From: Oceanospirillum sp048264105
Lineage (GTDB): Bacteria; Pseudomonadota; Gammaproteobacteria; Pseudomonadales; Halomonadaceae
Direction: 5' to 3'
Assembly (NCBI GenBank): GCA_048264105.1
Contig: JBLXDJ010000002.1
Location: forward strand, 620,001 to 684,000
DNA length: 64,000 bases
Shown: in pieces, positions 7,784-16,032 of the stretch
How the letters are laid out: every line of letters begins with the position of its first letter
Position numbering within the stretch: position 1 is the first letter of the stretch
Notes under the pieces: generated by a model
Databases searched by the model: none
What the model was told of the DNA's origin: nothing
What the model saw: only the letters and a program-made list of their open reading frames with translations
Program-made: the position numbers and the translations under genes

Positions 7784-9301
7784 ATGACGACTGTAATCCG
7801 TCAAGACGATATGATCGCCAGTGTTGCCGATGCGCTGCAGTATATTTCCTACTACCACCCGGTAGATTTTATTCAGGCCGTTCACGAAGCGTACCTGAGA
7901 GAGGAAAACCCTGCGGCTAAAGACGCAATGGCTCAAATCCTGATCAACTCACGTATGTGTGCTGAAGGTAAGCGTCCTATCTGTCAGGATACCGGTATCG
8001 TTACCGTATTCGTTAAAGTAGGTATGCAGGTACAGTGGGAAGGCGACATGAGCCTTGAAGACATGATTAACGAAGGCGTTCGTCGTGCATACACCCACCC
8101 TGACAACGTACTGCGCGCCTCTATTCTGGCTGATCCTGCCGGTAAGCGTCAGAACACTAAAGACAACACGCCAGCGGTTATCCACTACGAAATCGTACCG
8201 GGTAACACCGTTGACGTTCAGGTTGCAGCAAAAGGCGGCGGCTCTGAAAACAAATCCAAGATGGTGATGCTGAACCCATCGGATTCTATCGTTGAGTGGG
8301 TTAAGAAAACCGTACCTACCATGGGTGCTGGCTGGTGTCCGCCGGGCATGCTGGGTATCGGTATCGGCGGTACTGCTGAGAAAGCAGCGGTTATGGCGAA
8401 AGAATCCCTGATGGATCCGATCGACATTCACGAGCTGCGTGAGCGTGGCCCGCAAAACCGTGCTGAAGAACTGCGTCTGGAAATTATGGATGCCGTAAAC
8501 GAGCTGGGTATTGGTGCTCAGGGTCTGGGCGGTCTGACCACTGTTCTGGACGTTAAGATCAAAGATTACCCGACTCACGCCGCGTCTCTGCCGGTGTGCA
8601 TGATTCCTAACTGTGCGGCAACCCGTCACGCTCACTTCGAGCTGGATGGTTCCGGTGCATCTCTGCAGACGCCACCGGATCTGAACGACTGGCCGGAAGT
8701 GACGTTTGAAGTCAGCGAAAGCACCCGTCGTGTGAATCTGGATGAAGTGACTCCGGAAGACGTACAAAGCTGGAAGCCGGGCGAAACCGTTCTGCTGAAC
8801 GGTAAGATGCTGACCGGTCGTGATGCGGCTCACAAGAAAATGGTTGAGATGCTGAACGCAGGTGAAGAGCTGCCGGTTGATCTGAAAGGTCGCTTTATCT
8901 ACTACGTTGGCCCGGTTGATCCGGTACGTGACGAAGTGGTTGGTCCTGCTGGCCCGACTACAGCGACCCGTATGGACAAGTTCACCCGTCAGGTTATCGA
9001 GAGCACAGGTCTTCTGGGCATGATCGGTAAGTCTGAGCGTGGTCCTATCGCGATCGACGCGATTAAGGACAACAAAGCGGTTTACCTGATGGCTGTTGGT
9101 GGTGCTGCTTACCTGGTATCCAAAGCGATCACTCACGCTGAAGTTCTGGCTTTCCCTGAGCTGGGTATGGAAGCGATCTATGAGTTTGAAGTGAAGGATA
9201 TGCCGGTAACTGTAGCAGTAGACGCTAACGGTGAATCCGTACACAACACTGGCCCTGCCAAGTGGAAAGAGATTATCGCGGCGAAAAACGTCAGCGCTTA
9301 A
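7784..9301 (+). CDS. fumA: Class I (iron-sulfur) fumarate hydratase
   Basis: Interconverts fumarate and malate in the TCA cycle using an oxygen-sensitive [4Fe-4S] cluster. Three cysteines at about positions 67 (CQDTGI), 185 (GWCPPGMLGIGIGG) and 277 (MIPNCAATRH) have nearly the same spacing as the cluster ligands C105, C224 and C318 of E. coli FumA. The protein is 505 residues, the short form typical of pseudomonads. I start at the ATG at 7784 (MTTVIRQ), with AGGAGA 10 bases upstream; an in-frame GTG at 7763 overlaps no ribosome-binding site. Codon use is highly biased. A long structured leader precedes it and a bidirectional terminator follows. Confidence 0.95.
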   Translation: MTTVIRQDDMIASVADALQYISYYHPVDFIQAVHEAYLREENPAAKDAMAQILINSRMCAEGKRPICQDTGIVTVFVKVGMQVQWEGDMSLEDMINEGVRRAYTHPDNVLRASILADPAGKRQNTKDNTPAVIHYEIVPGNTVDVQVAAKGGGSENKSKMVMLNPSDSIVEWVKKTVPTMGAGWCPPGMLGIGIGGTAEKAAVMAKESLMDPIDIHELRERGPQNRAEELRLEIMDAVNELGIGAQGLGGLTTVLDVKIKDYPTHAASLPVCMIPNCAATRHAHFELDGSGASLQTPPDLNDWPEVTFEVSESTRRVNLDEVTPEDVQSWKPGETVLLNGKMLTGRDAAHKKMVEMLNAGEELPVDLKGRFIYYVGPVDPVRDEVVGPAGPTTATRMDKFTRQVIESTGLLGMIGKSERGPIAIDAIKDNKAVYLMAVGGAAYLVSKAITHAEVLAFPELGMEAIYEFEVKDMPVTVAVDANGESVHNTGPAKWKEIIAAKNVSA

Positions 9302-9360
9302 TCTCCGACTATCCGGATTTGAGCAGCTCTGACCGGAGCGCTCAGGTTCGGGTTGGTCAT

Positions 9361-9397
9361 AAAAAAACGCCCGATTTCTCAATCGGGCGTTTTTTTG
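9361..9397. terminator. Bidirectional intrinsic terminator
   Basis: AAAAAAACGCCCGATT, loop TCTC, then the perfect complement. A-run and T-run flank a 16-bp stem, so it works for the fumarase (+) and for the convergent ATP-grasp gene (-). Confidence 0.93.
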
Positions 9398-9410
9398 TTC
9401 TTCAGAATTG

Positions 9411-10262
9411 TCAGGCAGCAATAGCAGGCTTTCGAACACGGCGGCCTTTGGGGGTTGAGCCATTAGGATCGTCAGGATCTTCCGGCTGGTCTTCATCATT
9501 CAGTGCTGTATTCAGGTAGTCCAGAATCATCGGAGTGGTATCACCTATGATCTTATGGATGCCCTGTGTGCCGAACATGCGGTTAAACTCCAGCACAAAC
9601 GGGTAGTGGCCGATCATGGCGATATCAAAGCCCGCATGATCAATCCCCAGTGTTTTAGCAAGTTTCAGCACCAGTGCCACGGCAGACTCCGGCAGCGGGC
9701 CTTCCAGCAGCGTACCGCCCCGGGCGATATTGTTATGGAAGCCATTATCCGACTGAACCCGCCAGTAACCACCCACTACTTTTTCACCGATCACCACAAT
9801 ACGCAGATCCCGGTCGATGGGCAGATACTCCTGAGCATAAAGCACATCGGTTTTCAGGCAGTACAGGTGCCAGTCCGCAAGAGATTCAATCAGGAAAACC
9901 CCTTCGCCCATGGAGCTTTTCGGGATCTTGGCAACAAAAGGCAGGGGCATTTTCTGCCAGATCTCATCGGCCTTCTCCGGTGAGTTGCCATGGATCAGGG
10001 TGAAAGGCACATGCTCTGGGGCAACCGCCATAAAAGCCCGGGTCATCTCAACCTTATCGTGTCCTAAAGCGTAACTGGCGGGAGAGGGGAAAATGCGCTT
10101 TTTATAGGCATAATGCAGCACATTAAGTTGCCAGTATTCCGGGAATAGCAGCCAGTCAGCGGCTTCGATATCCGTATCATGCCGCAAATAGCTATCGGGT
10201 TTTATGTAGTTGGCGGAGGGAAAATTTAACGTACGTAAAGCATCAAACGAGATCAGTTTCAT
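9411..10262 (-). CDS. ATP-grasp domain protein (RimK-like)
   Basis: Soluble protein of 283 residues with an ATP-grasp fold, the superfamily that makes amide or thioester bonds by acyl-phosphate intermediates. Visible ATP-grasp elements are PFVAKIPKSSMGEGVFLI (nucleotide-binding Lys and Gly-rich loop), AQEYLP, DLRIVVIGEKVVGGYWR and FVLEFNRMFGTQG (Mg-binding Glu and Asn). This order resembles RimK-type ligases, but the N-terminal part (LRHDTDIEAADWLLFPEYWQ) is not one I can assign and the substrate is unknown. The C-terminus is acidic then basic. I start at the ATG at 10262 (MKLISFD); ribosome-binding sequence there is weak. No partner gene is adjacent. Confidence 0.75.
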   Translation of the reverse strand: MKLISFDALRTLNFPSANYIKPDSYLRHDTDIEAADWLLFPEYWQLNVLHYAYKKRIFPSPASYALGHDKVEMTRAFMAVAPEHVPFTLIHGNSPEKADEIWQKMPLPFVAKIPKSSMGEGVFLIESLADWHLYCLKTDVLYAQEYLPIDRDLRIVVIGEKVVGGYWRVQSDNGFHNNIARGGTLLEGPLPESAVALVLKLAKTLGIDHAGFDIAMIGHYPFVLEFNRMFGTQGIHKIIGDTTPMILDYLNTALNDEDQPEDPDDPNGSTPKGRRVRKPAIAA

Positions 10263-10440
10263 ACAGGTCAACACGCACAAATTGAAGATGCGCGATCATA
10301 CAAAGCTTCCTGAAATCAGCCAATCAAAATATCGTTTTGCTGTCATATTTCTGCTTGGGTTTCAAAAGGTAAGCGCTGATTCTGACTGACCGCAAAGTCA
10401 GCTTTGACAGCCTGTACCAGCTGTGAAATTCTCTGAGTAT

Positions 10441-10471
10441 CAAACACTCGTTTTACCACTGTTTTACCACT
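10441..10471. promoter_or_regulatory. PsrA-like motif and 11-bp tandem repeat before the crotonase gene
   Basis: CAAAC-N4-GTTTT at 10441-10454 resembles the PsrA fatty-acid regulator consensus (G/C)AAAC-N2-4-GTTT(G/C), with a mismatch at the last position. GTTTTACCACT occurs twice head to tail at 10450-10460 and 10461-10471, one helical turn apart. The site lies 83 bases before the start of an acyl-CoA enzyme gene. The regulator assignment is inference. Confidence 0.35.
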
Positions 10472-10553
10472 TAAGCTCAGAGGCAGGCATTCTGAGTCAG
10501 AAGCACTTCTTGGCTGTCAGCAAGATAATAACAAGATCAAAACGGAGAATTTT

Positions 10554-11339
10554 ATGAGCGCTGTACTGTTTGAATGTATCGATAATGTGGGCTGGATTAC
10601 CCTGAATCGTCCCCACGCTTTTAATGCCATGGATGAAGAGGTGATGCGCCGGTTATCGGAAGTCGCTAACCAGTGTGCCTGTGATAAATCGATCCGAGCT
10701 GTCGTGATTACCGGAACCGCTGATAAGGCCTTCTCGGCAGGTGGCGATGTAGGCGCTTTTGCCAAAGACCCTGAGAATGTGGATCGCCTGCTGATGGATA
10801 TGACGACTTATCTGCACAGTGCCATCTCCCGTTTCTCCCGTCTGCCTTTACCGGTGATCGGAGCGATCAACGGTATGACCGCTGGCGCAGGACTGGGTCT
10901 TATGGCCTGCTGTGATCTGGTGATTGCCGCGGACACGGCTCGTTTTACCAGCGCTTATACCCAGATCGGTTTCTCTCCGGATGGCAGTACCTCTTATTAT
11001 CTGACCCGTCAGATCGGCCCGCGTCGGGCGAAAGAGTTCTTTATTACCAATCGGGTTCTGGATGCAGAAACAGCGCTGGACTGGGGCTTGGTTAATCGTG
11101 TGGTACCAGCCGAACGCTTACAGGATACGGTACGGGAACTGGCCGGTATGCTGGCTGCAGGGCCGACACAGGCTTACGCTCAGGTGAAGAATCTGGTGGA
11201 TAGTGCCCAAAATGCTACCTTGGAAACTCAGCTGGAACTGGAAGCGCAAACTATCACTGCATTAAGCAAAACCGCCGATGGTCAGGAAGGGGTTCAGGCC
11301 TTTATTGCCAAACGTCCGGCACGTTTTGTAGGTGAGTAG
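10554..11339 (+). CDS. Enoyl-CoA hydratase/isomerase family protein without the hydratase glutamates
   Basis: Crotonase-fold enzyme of 261 residues acting on an acyl-CoA. The CoA/oxyanion loops are clear: FSAGGDVGAFAKDPE near residue 65 and GAINGMTAGAGLGLMACCD near residue 110. By my alignment to rat mitochondrial hydratase, the two catalytic glutamates (Glu144, Glu164) are replaced by Gly and Tyr, while IGFSPDGSTSYYL keeps the Asp typical of isomerase or PaaG-type members. It is therefore more likely an enoyl-CoA or epoxide-type isomerase than a beta-oxidation hydratase. The start has CGGAGA 7 bases upstream. It is alone, with a possible fatty-acid-responsive operator upstream. Confidence 0.82.
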   Translation: MSAVLFECIDNVGWITLNRPHAFNAMDEEVMRRLSEVANQCACDKSIRAVVITGTADKAFSAGGDVGAFAKDPENVDRLLMDMTTYLHSAISRFSRLPLPVIGAINGMTAGAGLGLMACCDLVIAADTARFTSAYTQIGFSPDGSTSYYLTRQIGPRRAKEFFITNRVLDAETALDWGLVNRVVPAERLQDTVRELAGMLAAGPTQAYAQVKNLVDSAQNATLETQLELEAQTITALSKTADGQEGVQAFIAKRPARFVGE

Positions 11340-11471
11340 TCAAGCTAAGCCGTAAAGACAAATCGTAAAGATAAACAGACCAGGTAAGCTGCAAAGATAA
11401 AGAGTACGGGTCGGTAATATCGGCCGGTAAAAACGCTTTTAAGTTTATTCCGAATCAGGACCGCATCGCCC

Positions 11472-12068
11472 ATGAGTAAACCCTTCTCCCAAGCCTGTGA
11501 AAATAATAAGGCTCCGATTCTTCAGGTTTTAAAACACGCCTTCAGTGATGTTTCGCAGGTTCTGGAAGTAGGTAGCGGTACGGGGCAGCATGCGGTTTAT
11601 ATGGCGGAGCACTTGCCTCATCTGCAATGGCAGCCGTCGGATCAGGCGGTGTATCTGCCGGGAGTTAGGCTTTGGTGCGGCGAATATACAGGCAGCAATC
11701 TTCTTGCACCGGTTGAGCTTGATGTGACACAGACTCAATGGCCCGAGGTGAACGCGGATGGCGTTTTCACGGCGAATACCCTGCATATTATGTCCTGGGC
11801 GATGGTTGAGGCTTTCTTTCAGGGTGTTGGCGCTCTGTTACCGGAGGGAGGCAAGCTCTGCCTATATGGCCCTTTCAATTATCAGGGAGCCTATACCAGT
11901 GAGAGTAATCAGGCCTTTGATCATTTTCTGCGGGAACGGGATCCCTTAAGTGGAATCCGGGATTTTGAAGCGATAGCGGAACTGGCTGAATCGGCTGGTC
12001 TGGTGTTGGAGGCGGATCATGAGATGCCCGCTAACAACCGTTTGCTGGAGTGGCGTAAGTCTGCCTGA
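11472..12068 (+). CDS. DUF938 family, SAM-dependent methyltransferase-like
   Basis: Protein of 198 residues belonging to the DUF938 group of class I methyltransferase-like proteins. Motif I, QVLEVGSGTGQHAVYMAEHL (about residues 31-50), is the S-adenosylmethionine-binding loop; ANTLHIMSW and GGKLCLYGPFNYQG match later family blocks. The N-terminus, KPFSQACENNKAPIL, is also characteristic. The methyl acceptor is unknown for the family. It lies 132 bases after the crotonase gene, on the same strand, and is followed by a hairpin terminator that begins over its stop codon. Confidence 0.85.
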   Translation: MSKPFSQACENNKAPILQVLKHAFSDVSQVLEVGSGTGQHAVYMAEHLPHLQWQPSDQAVYLPGVRLWCGEYTGSNLLAPVELDVTQTQWPEVNADGVFTANTLHIMSWAMVEAFFQGVGALLPEGGKLCLYGPFNYQGAYTSESNQAFDHFLRERDPLSGIRDFEAIAELAESAGLVLEADHEMPANNRLLEWRKSA

Positions 12069-12110
12069 CAGGCGATATCCGGTAGAGCTTGTCAGGCTTT
12101 GCTTTTTCTT
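12064..12110 (+). terminator. Intrinsic terminator overlapping the DUF938 stop
   Basis: GCCTGACA (12064-12071) pairs perfectly with TGTCAGGC (12091-12098), then TTTGCTTTTT. The loop is long (19 bases), so strength is uncertain. Confidence 0.5.
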
Positions 12111-12177
12111 CTGCCTGCACTAGCATGTGGCCAACTTCAATTCTATGACTCTTACTTTTACTGCAAGGAACTCTTTC

Positions 12178-12654
12178 GTGACTCGAGTAATTATTATCGC
12201 GATCATTGTGATCATCGGCCTGTTTATCTTTAAACGTATGTCGGATGATCGTAAGTCTATGGCTGACATTATGCAGGAAGGTCAGGCGTTTCTGGCCAGC
12301 AATGCTCAGGAAGAGGGCGTGGTGACAACGGATTCCGGTCTGCAGTACAAGGTGCTGGAAGCGGGCACTGGCGAGCAACATCCTGCGGCGACAGATCGTG
12401 TGAAGGTGCACTATCACGGTACGCTGTTGAATGGCACTGTGTTTGACAGCTCTGTCGACCGTGGCCAGCCGATCGATTTTGGTCTGAATCAGGTGATTCC
12501 GGGCTGGACAGAAGGTGTTCAGCTGATGGTTGAAGGTGAAAAGACCCGTTTCTATATCCCAAGTCAGCTGGCTTATGGCAATCGTTCCGTCGGTCGTATT
12601 CCGGCAGGTTCGGTGCTTATTTTTGATGTTGAGCTGATTAAAATTAATCCGTAA
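12178..12654 (+). CDS. Membrane-anchored FKBP-type peptidyl-prolyl isomerase
   Basis: Cis-trans prolyl isomerase, a folding helper. An N-terminal hydrophobic stretch (RVIIIAIIVIIGLFIFKR) is an uncleaved anchor or signal, so the domain probably faces the periplasm. The FKBP domain follows: VKVHYHGTLLNGTVFDSS, QVIPGWTEGVQLM and YGNRSVGRIPAGSVLIFDVE carry the usual substrate-pocket residues (Tyr, Asp, Phe, Ile, Trp, Tyr, Phe). I choose the GTG at 12178 because AAGGA sits 8 bases before it; other in-frame starts at 12127 and 12145 have no ribosome-binding site. That gives 158 residues. Expressed as a single gene. Confidence 0.82.
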   Translation: MTRVIIIAIIVIIGLFIFKRMSDDRKSMADIMQEGQAFLASNAQEEGVVTTDSGLQYKVLEAGTGEQHPAATDRVKVHYHGTLLNGTVFDSSVDRGQPIDFGLNQVIPGWTEGVQLMVEGEKTRFYIPSQLAYGNRSVGRIPAGSVLIFDVELIKINP

Positions 12655-12795
12655 TCCCTTGAACGGTTTCAGGAAATACCGGCATAAACAATGGAAAAGG
12701 GCTTTTTGATTATTTATCAGGGTCTGATGATATGAAAAGCGGGAACTGATTTCAGATTCAGCCTTCTAATCTTCTGCAATAAGCGAAGCAAGATC

Positions 12796-12820
12796 ACAGG
12801 TTTGCCTAAGCCTGTTTTTC
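12796..12820 (+). terminator. Weak terminator-like hairpin
   Basis: ACAGGTTT pairs with AAGCCTGT (one G-U) around loop GCCT, followed by TTTTC. Downstream of the FKBP gene. Confidence 0.5.
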
Positions 12821-12846
12821 ATGAAGGTTCCTTGTTTGTGCAACTG

Positions 12847-12877
12847 CCGCCACCCATTTGGGATGGCGGTTTTTTTA
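12847..12877 (+). terminator. Intrinsic terminator
   Basis: CCGCCA-CCC, loop ATTT, GGG-A-TGGCGG and then seven T. It probably ends leftover transcription from the FKBP side before the convergent HD-GYP gene. Confidence 0.7.
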
Positions 12878-12963
12878 TGCCTGCACGTTATGTGGTCGGT
12901 GTGCCTGCACTGAGTCAGTGTCGTATCTTTGAGATCACAGACTCAGGCTGTTGTCTTGTCAGG

Positions 12964-15834
12964 TCAGGCGGGTTGGCTCTGAATTGCATCGAGCTGGCTG
13001 ATCAATGCGGCATAGTCGACAGAGTCATTTTGCTCCTGGGTCAGGAAGTCACTGGCGTAATGACTGAAGCTTTTCTGCTCCAGCAGTGTCTTCATCAGTA
13101 CCGGATCAATATGGCCGTTACGGCTCATGTTCACCATGATGTTCAGGGATTCACTGACGGTTTTGGGTTTCTTGTAAGGGCGGTCTGAGGCTGTGAGTGC
13201 CTCAAAGATATCGGCTACCGCCATGACTTTCTCCTGAGTCGTCATCTCTTCGCCTTTGAGCTTTCTTGGATAGCCCTGACCATCGACCCTTTCATGGTGG
13301 TTGCCGGCAATTTGAGGAACCTTTTTCAGGTAGTCCGGCAGTGGCAACGCGCTGAGCATCATGATGGTATGAACAATATGCTCATTGATTTTAAAACGCT
13401 CTTCGGGGGTTAGTGTGCCAAAGGGTACGGTCAGGTTGTAGCGCTCTCCCAGATTGAAAGAGTGTTCCGGCAGCTGCATATCGAAGCCCCAGATATTATC
13501 CGGATTATCAGCTTCCACCGGTGGCCGACGGCCTTCATCCCAGGGGATGATGTGTTCCGGCTTGTCCGATAAGAGTTTTTCTTTGGCAGGCAGGTCGGGC
13601 TGAGCTTCCGGCTCAAGGCGCAGCAGCTCTTCGTGGGACAGGCCTAGGGTATTGTCAAAGTGACGTCGCCATTCCTGATCGCCAATAGCGTGGATACGGG
13701 CGGCTGAATCCGGTGGTGTTGATTCAGAGCCTTCATTGGCTTTGGCGATGAAGCGGAATTGTTCCTGAAGCTCTTGCTGGCGTTGCTCCAGCGCTGCTTT
13801 GAGCTCTGCTTCAGGTTCGCCTGCTACACGTTTCTGCCAGTACTCGATCTCGGCATCCCGCCAGAGGACTTCAAAGCGGGTACGAATTTCATGGATGCGG
13901 TTGAAAATGGTTTCAAGTCTGGTGGCTTTGTCGATCACATGCTCCGGGCTGAGGATCTTGCCGCAGTCATGTAGCCATGCCGCGATACGGAAGGCTTCTT
14001 TGTCCCGCTCACCCAATCTGAAGTTGGCGTAGGTACCTTCTTTCTGCTCTGTCAGGGTATCGATGAGCCGGAAGGCCAGTTGCGGGACGCGTTCACAATG
14101 GCCGCTGGTGTAGGGGGATTTGGCATCGATAGAATCGGCAAGAAGGTGCAGAATGCCATCAATCAGCTCTTTCTGGCCGTCGATCAGGCGACGGGTTTCG
14201 ATGGCGACGGCAGCAGATCCGGCCAGTTCAGAGACAAAGCGAATCAGCGCTTTTTTATTGCGGGGGACTCTGTTCCAGCGCATGACTAAAAGACCTTCCA
14301 GACTTTTGTCTCTGCGTCTTAAAGAGATGACCAGACTTTTATCAGCCTCTGTCAGTTGTTCCAGGGTGTTATGCAGAATGCTGCCATCATCCTGTCCGTT
14401 TTCACTCAGAGTTTTCGGATAGCCGTTCTCATCGGTTTGACTCGACAGGGTAAAATCCCGGCTTTCATGCTGATAAAGATAGATCGCGCCGGAGTTCATT
14501 CCGGTTGCGGTAACCAGATGTTCAAGAACATCATCAAGCATTTTTTCCAGATCACTCTCGCGATTCAGGCAGAGGCTTAAAGCCTGAAAGCTGCCAATGG
14601 TGCGCGACATATTACTGACCACGCGGCTGAGTTCCTTGGCTTCTTTAATGTCTGAGCTGATGCGGACCCGTGAGCTGAAGTCAAAGCCTGATAAGGCACG
14701 AACCTGATCCGTCAGCTGACGGAAGGCCGTACCGATGCGGGAACCACTGTAAAGGCCCAGAGCCAGAAGAAACAGAATAACCAGCAGCGTCCAGAAGGTC
14801 TGGGTCAGGATCACCTGTTTGGCGCCGGCCAGAAGTTCATCTGCAGGTAAGGCCAGAAGTACCTGAATATTGTGGCCCTTCAGACCCGTCAGAGGCATGG
14901 AGATCCCATACCAGCTCTGGTCTTCTGAACTGAATGAGACCAGTTTGTCAGCGGATTCAGAGTGTTGAGCTGTGATCCTGAGAACAGGGCTTTCCAGTTC
15001 GTTCAGGGTATTTAGCCGGTAGTATTTATCTTCCTGAACAATGATCTGCTGATGGTCACTATGGGCAAGGATCTGACTTTTATCATCAATGATGGCCAGT
15101 TGGCTGCCTTTAGTGAGTTTAAGTGAGCTGATCTGGGCAGACAGGTCGCCCACGGATGCGTCCATGCCGATGATGTTTGTGCTGCCATTCCCTTTGATGG
15201 CGAGGGTAATCCCGATCTCTTTGGTGGTGTAAAAAAGGTAAGGGTTGGTCAGGATCTGTCCATCCTGAGCGGATGCACTCTGATACCAGGGGCGTGTTCG
15301 CGGGTCGTAGGTGTAGTCCGGTCTGACTTCCCGTTTCAGGAGCTGTTGGTTTTTGTCGTAATAAAACCACTCTTTATCGAGTCCGTTCTGATTTTGAGTC
15401 AGGGTTTGCAGTAAGTAAGCGCTATCTTCAGGAGCGTCGAATTTCAGAATCAGAAGAGGGTTGTTAAGTTTTCTCAGCAGGAAAAACTCGCCGTTTTCGT
15501 AGCCTGCATAGATGGCACTGAGTACGTCATTGGAGTCGAGTGTTTCAAAAAGGACGGGCAGACGACTGAGACGTTCGGGCAGATCTGAGGCGTGCAGGAG
15601 AGGGTCGTAACTGAGAATCTGCAGAGCACTTTGCGCGGGGCCTGTCAGTCTCTGCGCTTTTTCGTTCAGTGTGACCGAAAGTTGTTTGGCGGATTCTGTG
15701 GTAGCAAGAAGCAAAGCATCTTTGTTATTTTGATAGTTCTGAAAAACCAGCAGAACGCTCAGGAGAAACATGGCGCTGAACATCGCACCACCAATCAACC
15801 ACTGCAGAGAGATTCCCTGACGCATAAGCTTCAT
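12964..15834 (-). CDS. dCache-HAMP-GAF-HD-GYP membrane phosphodiesterase with a split catalytic domain
   Basis: Predicted sensor protein of 956 residues that hydrolyses c-di-GMP. Order: transmembrane helix (about 15-35); periplasmic dCache-type sensor (about 45-330); second helix (FWTLLVILFLLALGLYSG); HAMP-like linker; GAF domain (about 420-580); HD-GYP domain. Catalytic motifs are present: SGHCERV, LHDCGK near residue 620, and HHERVDGQGYP near residue 845. About 225 residues lie between HDxGK and GYP, roughly 150 more than in compact HD-GYP domains; the insert is charged, with a helical stretch (AELKAALEQRQQELQEQF). The ATG at 15834 has AAGGA 9 bases upstream. Single gene. Confidence 0.88.
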   Translation of the reverse strand: MKLMRQGISLQWLIGGAMFSAMFLLSVLLVFQNYQNNKDALLLATTESAKQLSVTLNEKAQRLTGPAQSALQILSYDPLLHASDLPERLSRLPVLFETLDSNDVLSAIYAGYENGEFFLLRKLNNPLLILKFDAPEDSAYLLQTLTQNQNGLDKEWFYYDKNQQLLKREVRPDYTYDPRTRPWYQSASAQDGQILTNPYLFYTTKEIGITLAIKGNGSTNIIGMDASVGDLSAQISSLKLTKGSQLAIIDDKSQILAHSDHQQIIVQEDKYYRLNTLNELESPVLRITAQHSESADKLVSFSSEDQSWYGISMPLTGLKGHNIQVLLALPADELLAGAKQVILTQTFWTLLVILFLLALGLYSGSRIGTAFRQLTDQVRALSGFDFSSRVRISSDIKEAKELSRVVSNMSRTIGSFQALSLCLNRESDLEKMLDDVLEHLVTATGMNSGAIYLYQHESRDFTLSSQTDENGYPKTLSENGQDDGSILHNTLEQLTEADKSLVISLRRRDKSLEGLLVMRWNRVPRNKKALIRFVSELAGSAAVAIETRRLIDGQKELIDGILHLLADSIDAKSPYTSGHCERVPQLAFRLIDTLTEQKEGTYANFRLGERDKEAFRIAAWLHDCGKILSPEHVIDKATRLETIFNRIHEIRTRFEVLWRDAEIEYWQKRVAGEPEAELKAALEQRQQELQEQFRFIAKANEGSESTPPDSAARIHAIGDQEWRRHFDNTLGLSHEELLRLEPEAQPDLPAKEKLLSDKPEHIIPWDEGRRPPVEADNPDNIWGFDMQLPEHSFNLGERYNLTVPFGTLTPEERFKINEHIVHTIMMLSALPLPDYLKKVPQIAGNHHERVDGQGYPRKLKGEEMTTQEKVMAVADIFEALTASDRPYKKPKTVSESLNIMVNMSRNGHIDPVLMKTLLEQKSFSHYASDFLTQEQNDSVDYAALISQLDAIQSQPA

Positions 15835-16032
15835 GCTTATTTCCTTAGTATCACTATGGGTAAATGTTGGATTTTAGTCGTATGTATCGGCTGTGGGCAC
15901 TGATAAGTTCTGAAACTAGACTAAAGCATAGATTAGAATCGTGCGTGGCATTGAATAATCAGGGCAGTTTATTTAACCGGTAACGGTTTACTAAGCAGGC
16001 TGCTCTTACTGCTAATTAAATGAAGGGATTGT

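Larger units (their letters stand above)
12655..12963. other. Intergenic region with two plus-strand hairpins
   Basis: I see no coding gene. Two terminator-like hairpins lie 139 and 190 bases after the isomerase stop, with about 25 bases between them. The remainder is unremarkable and AT-rich. A small RNA ending at one of the hairpins is possible but unsupported. Confidence 0.5.

Noticed and set aside
7949..9499. 516-residue antisense frame over the fumarase gene
   Set aside because: Same effect of biased codons; it runs through the bidirectional terminator and into the next gene, with no recognisable domain.
12655..12963. Small RNA between the FKBP and HD-GYP genes
   Set aside because: Only two hairpins support it; no clear promoter is seen and the hairpins can be explained as terminators of the FKBP gene.
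15835..16032. Flagellar sigma-28 promoter (GCCGATA) before the HD-GYP gene
   Set aside because: GCCGATA is present on the minus strand, but no TAAAGTTT-like -35 lies at the needed spacing; at best 4 of 8 bases match.
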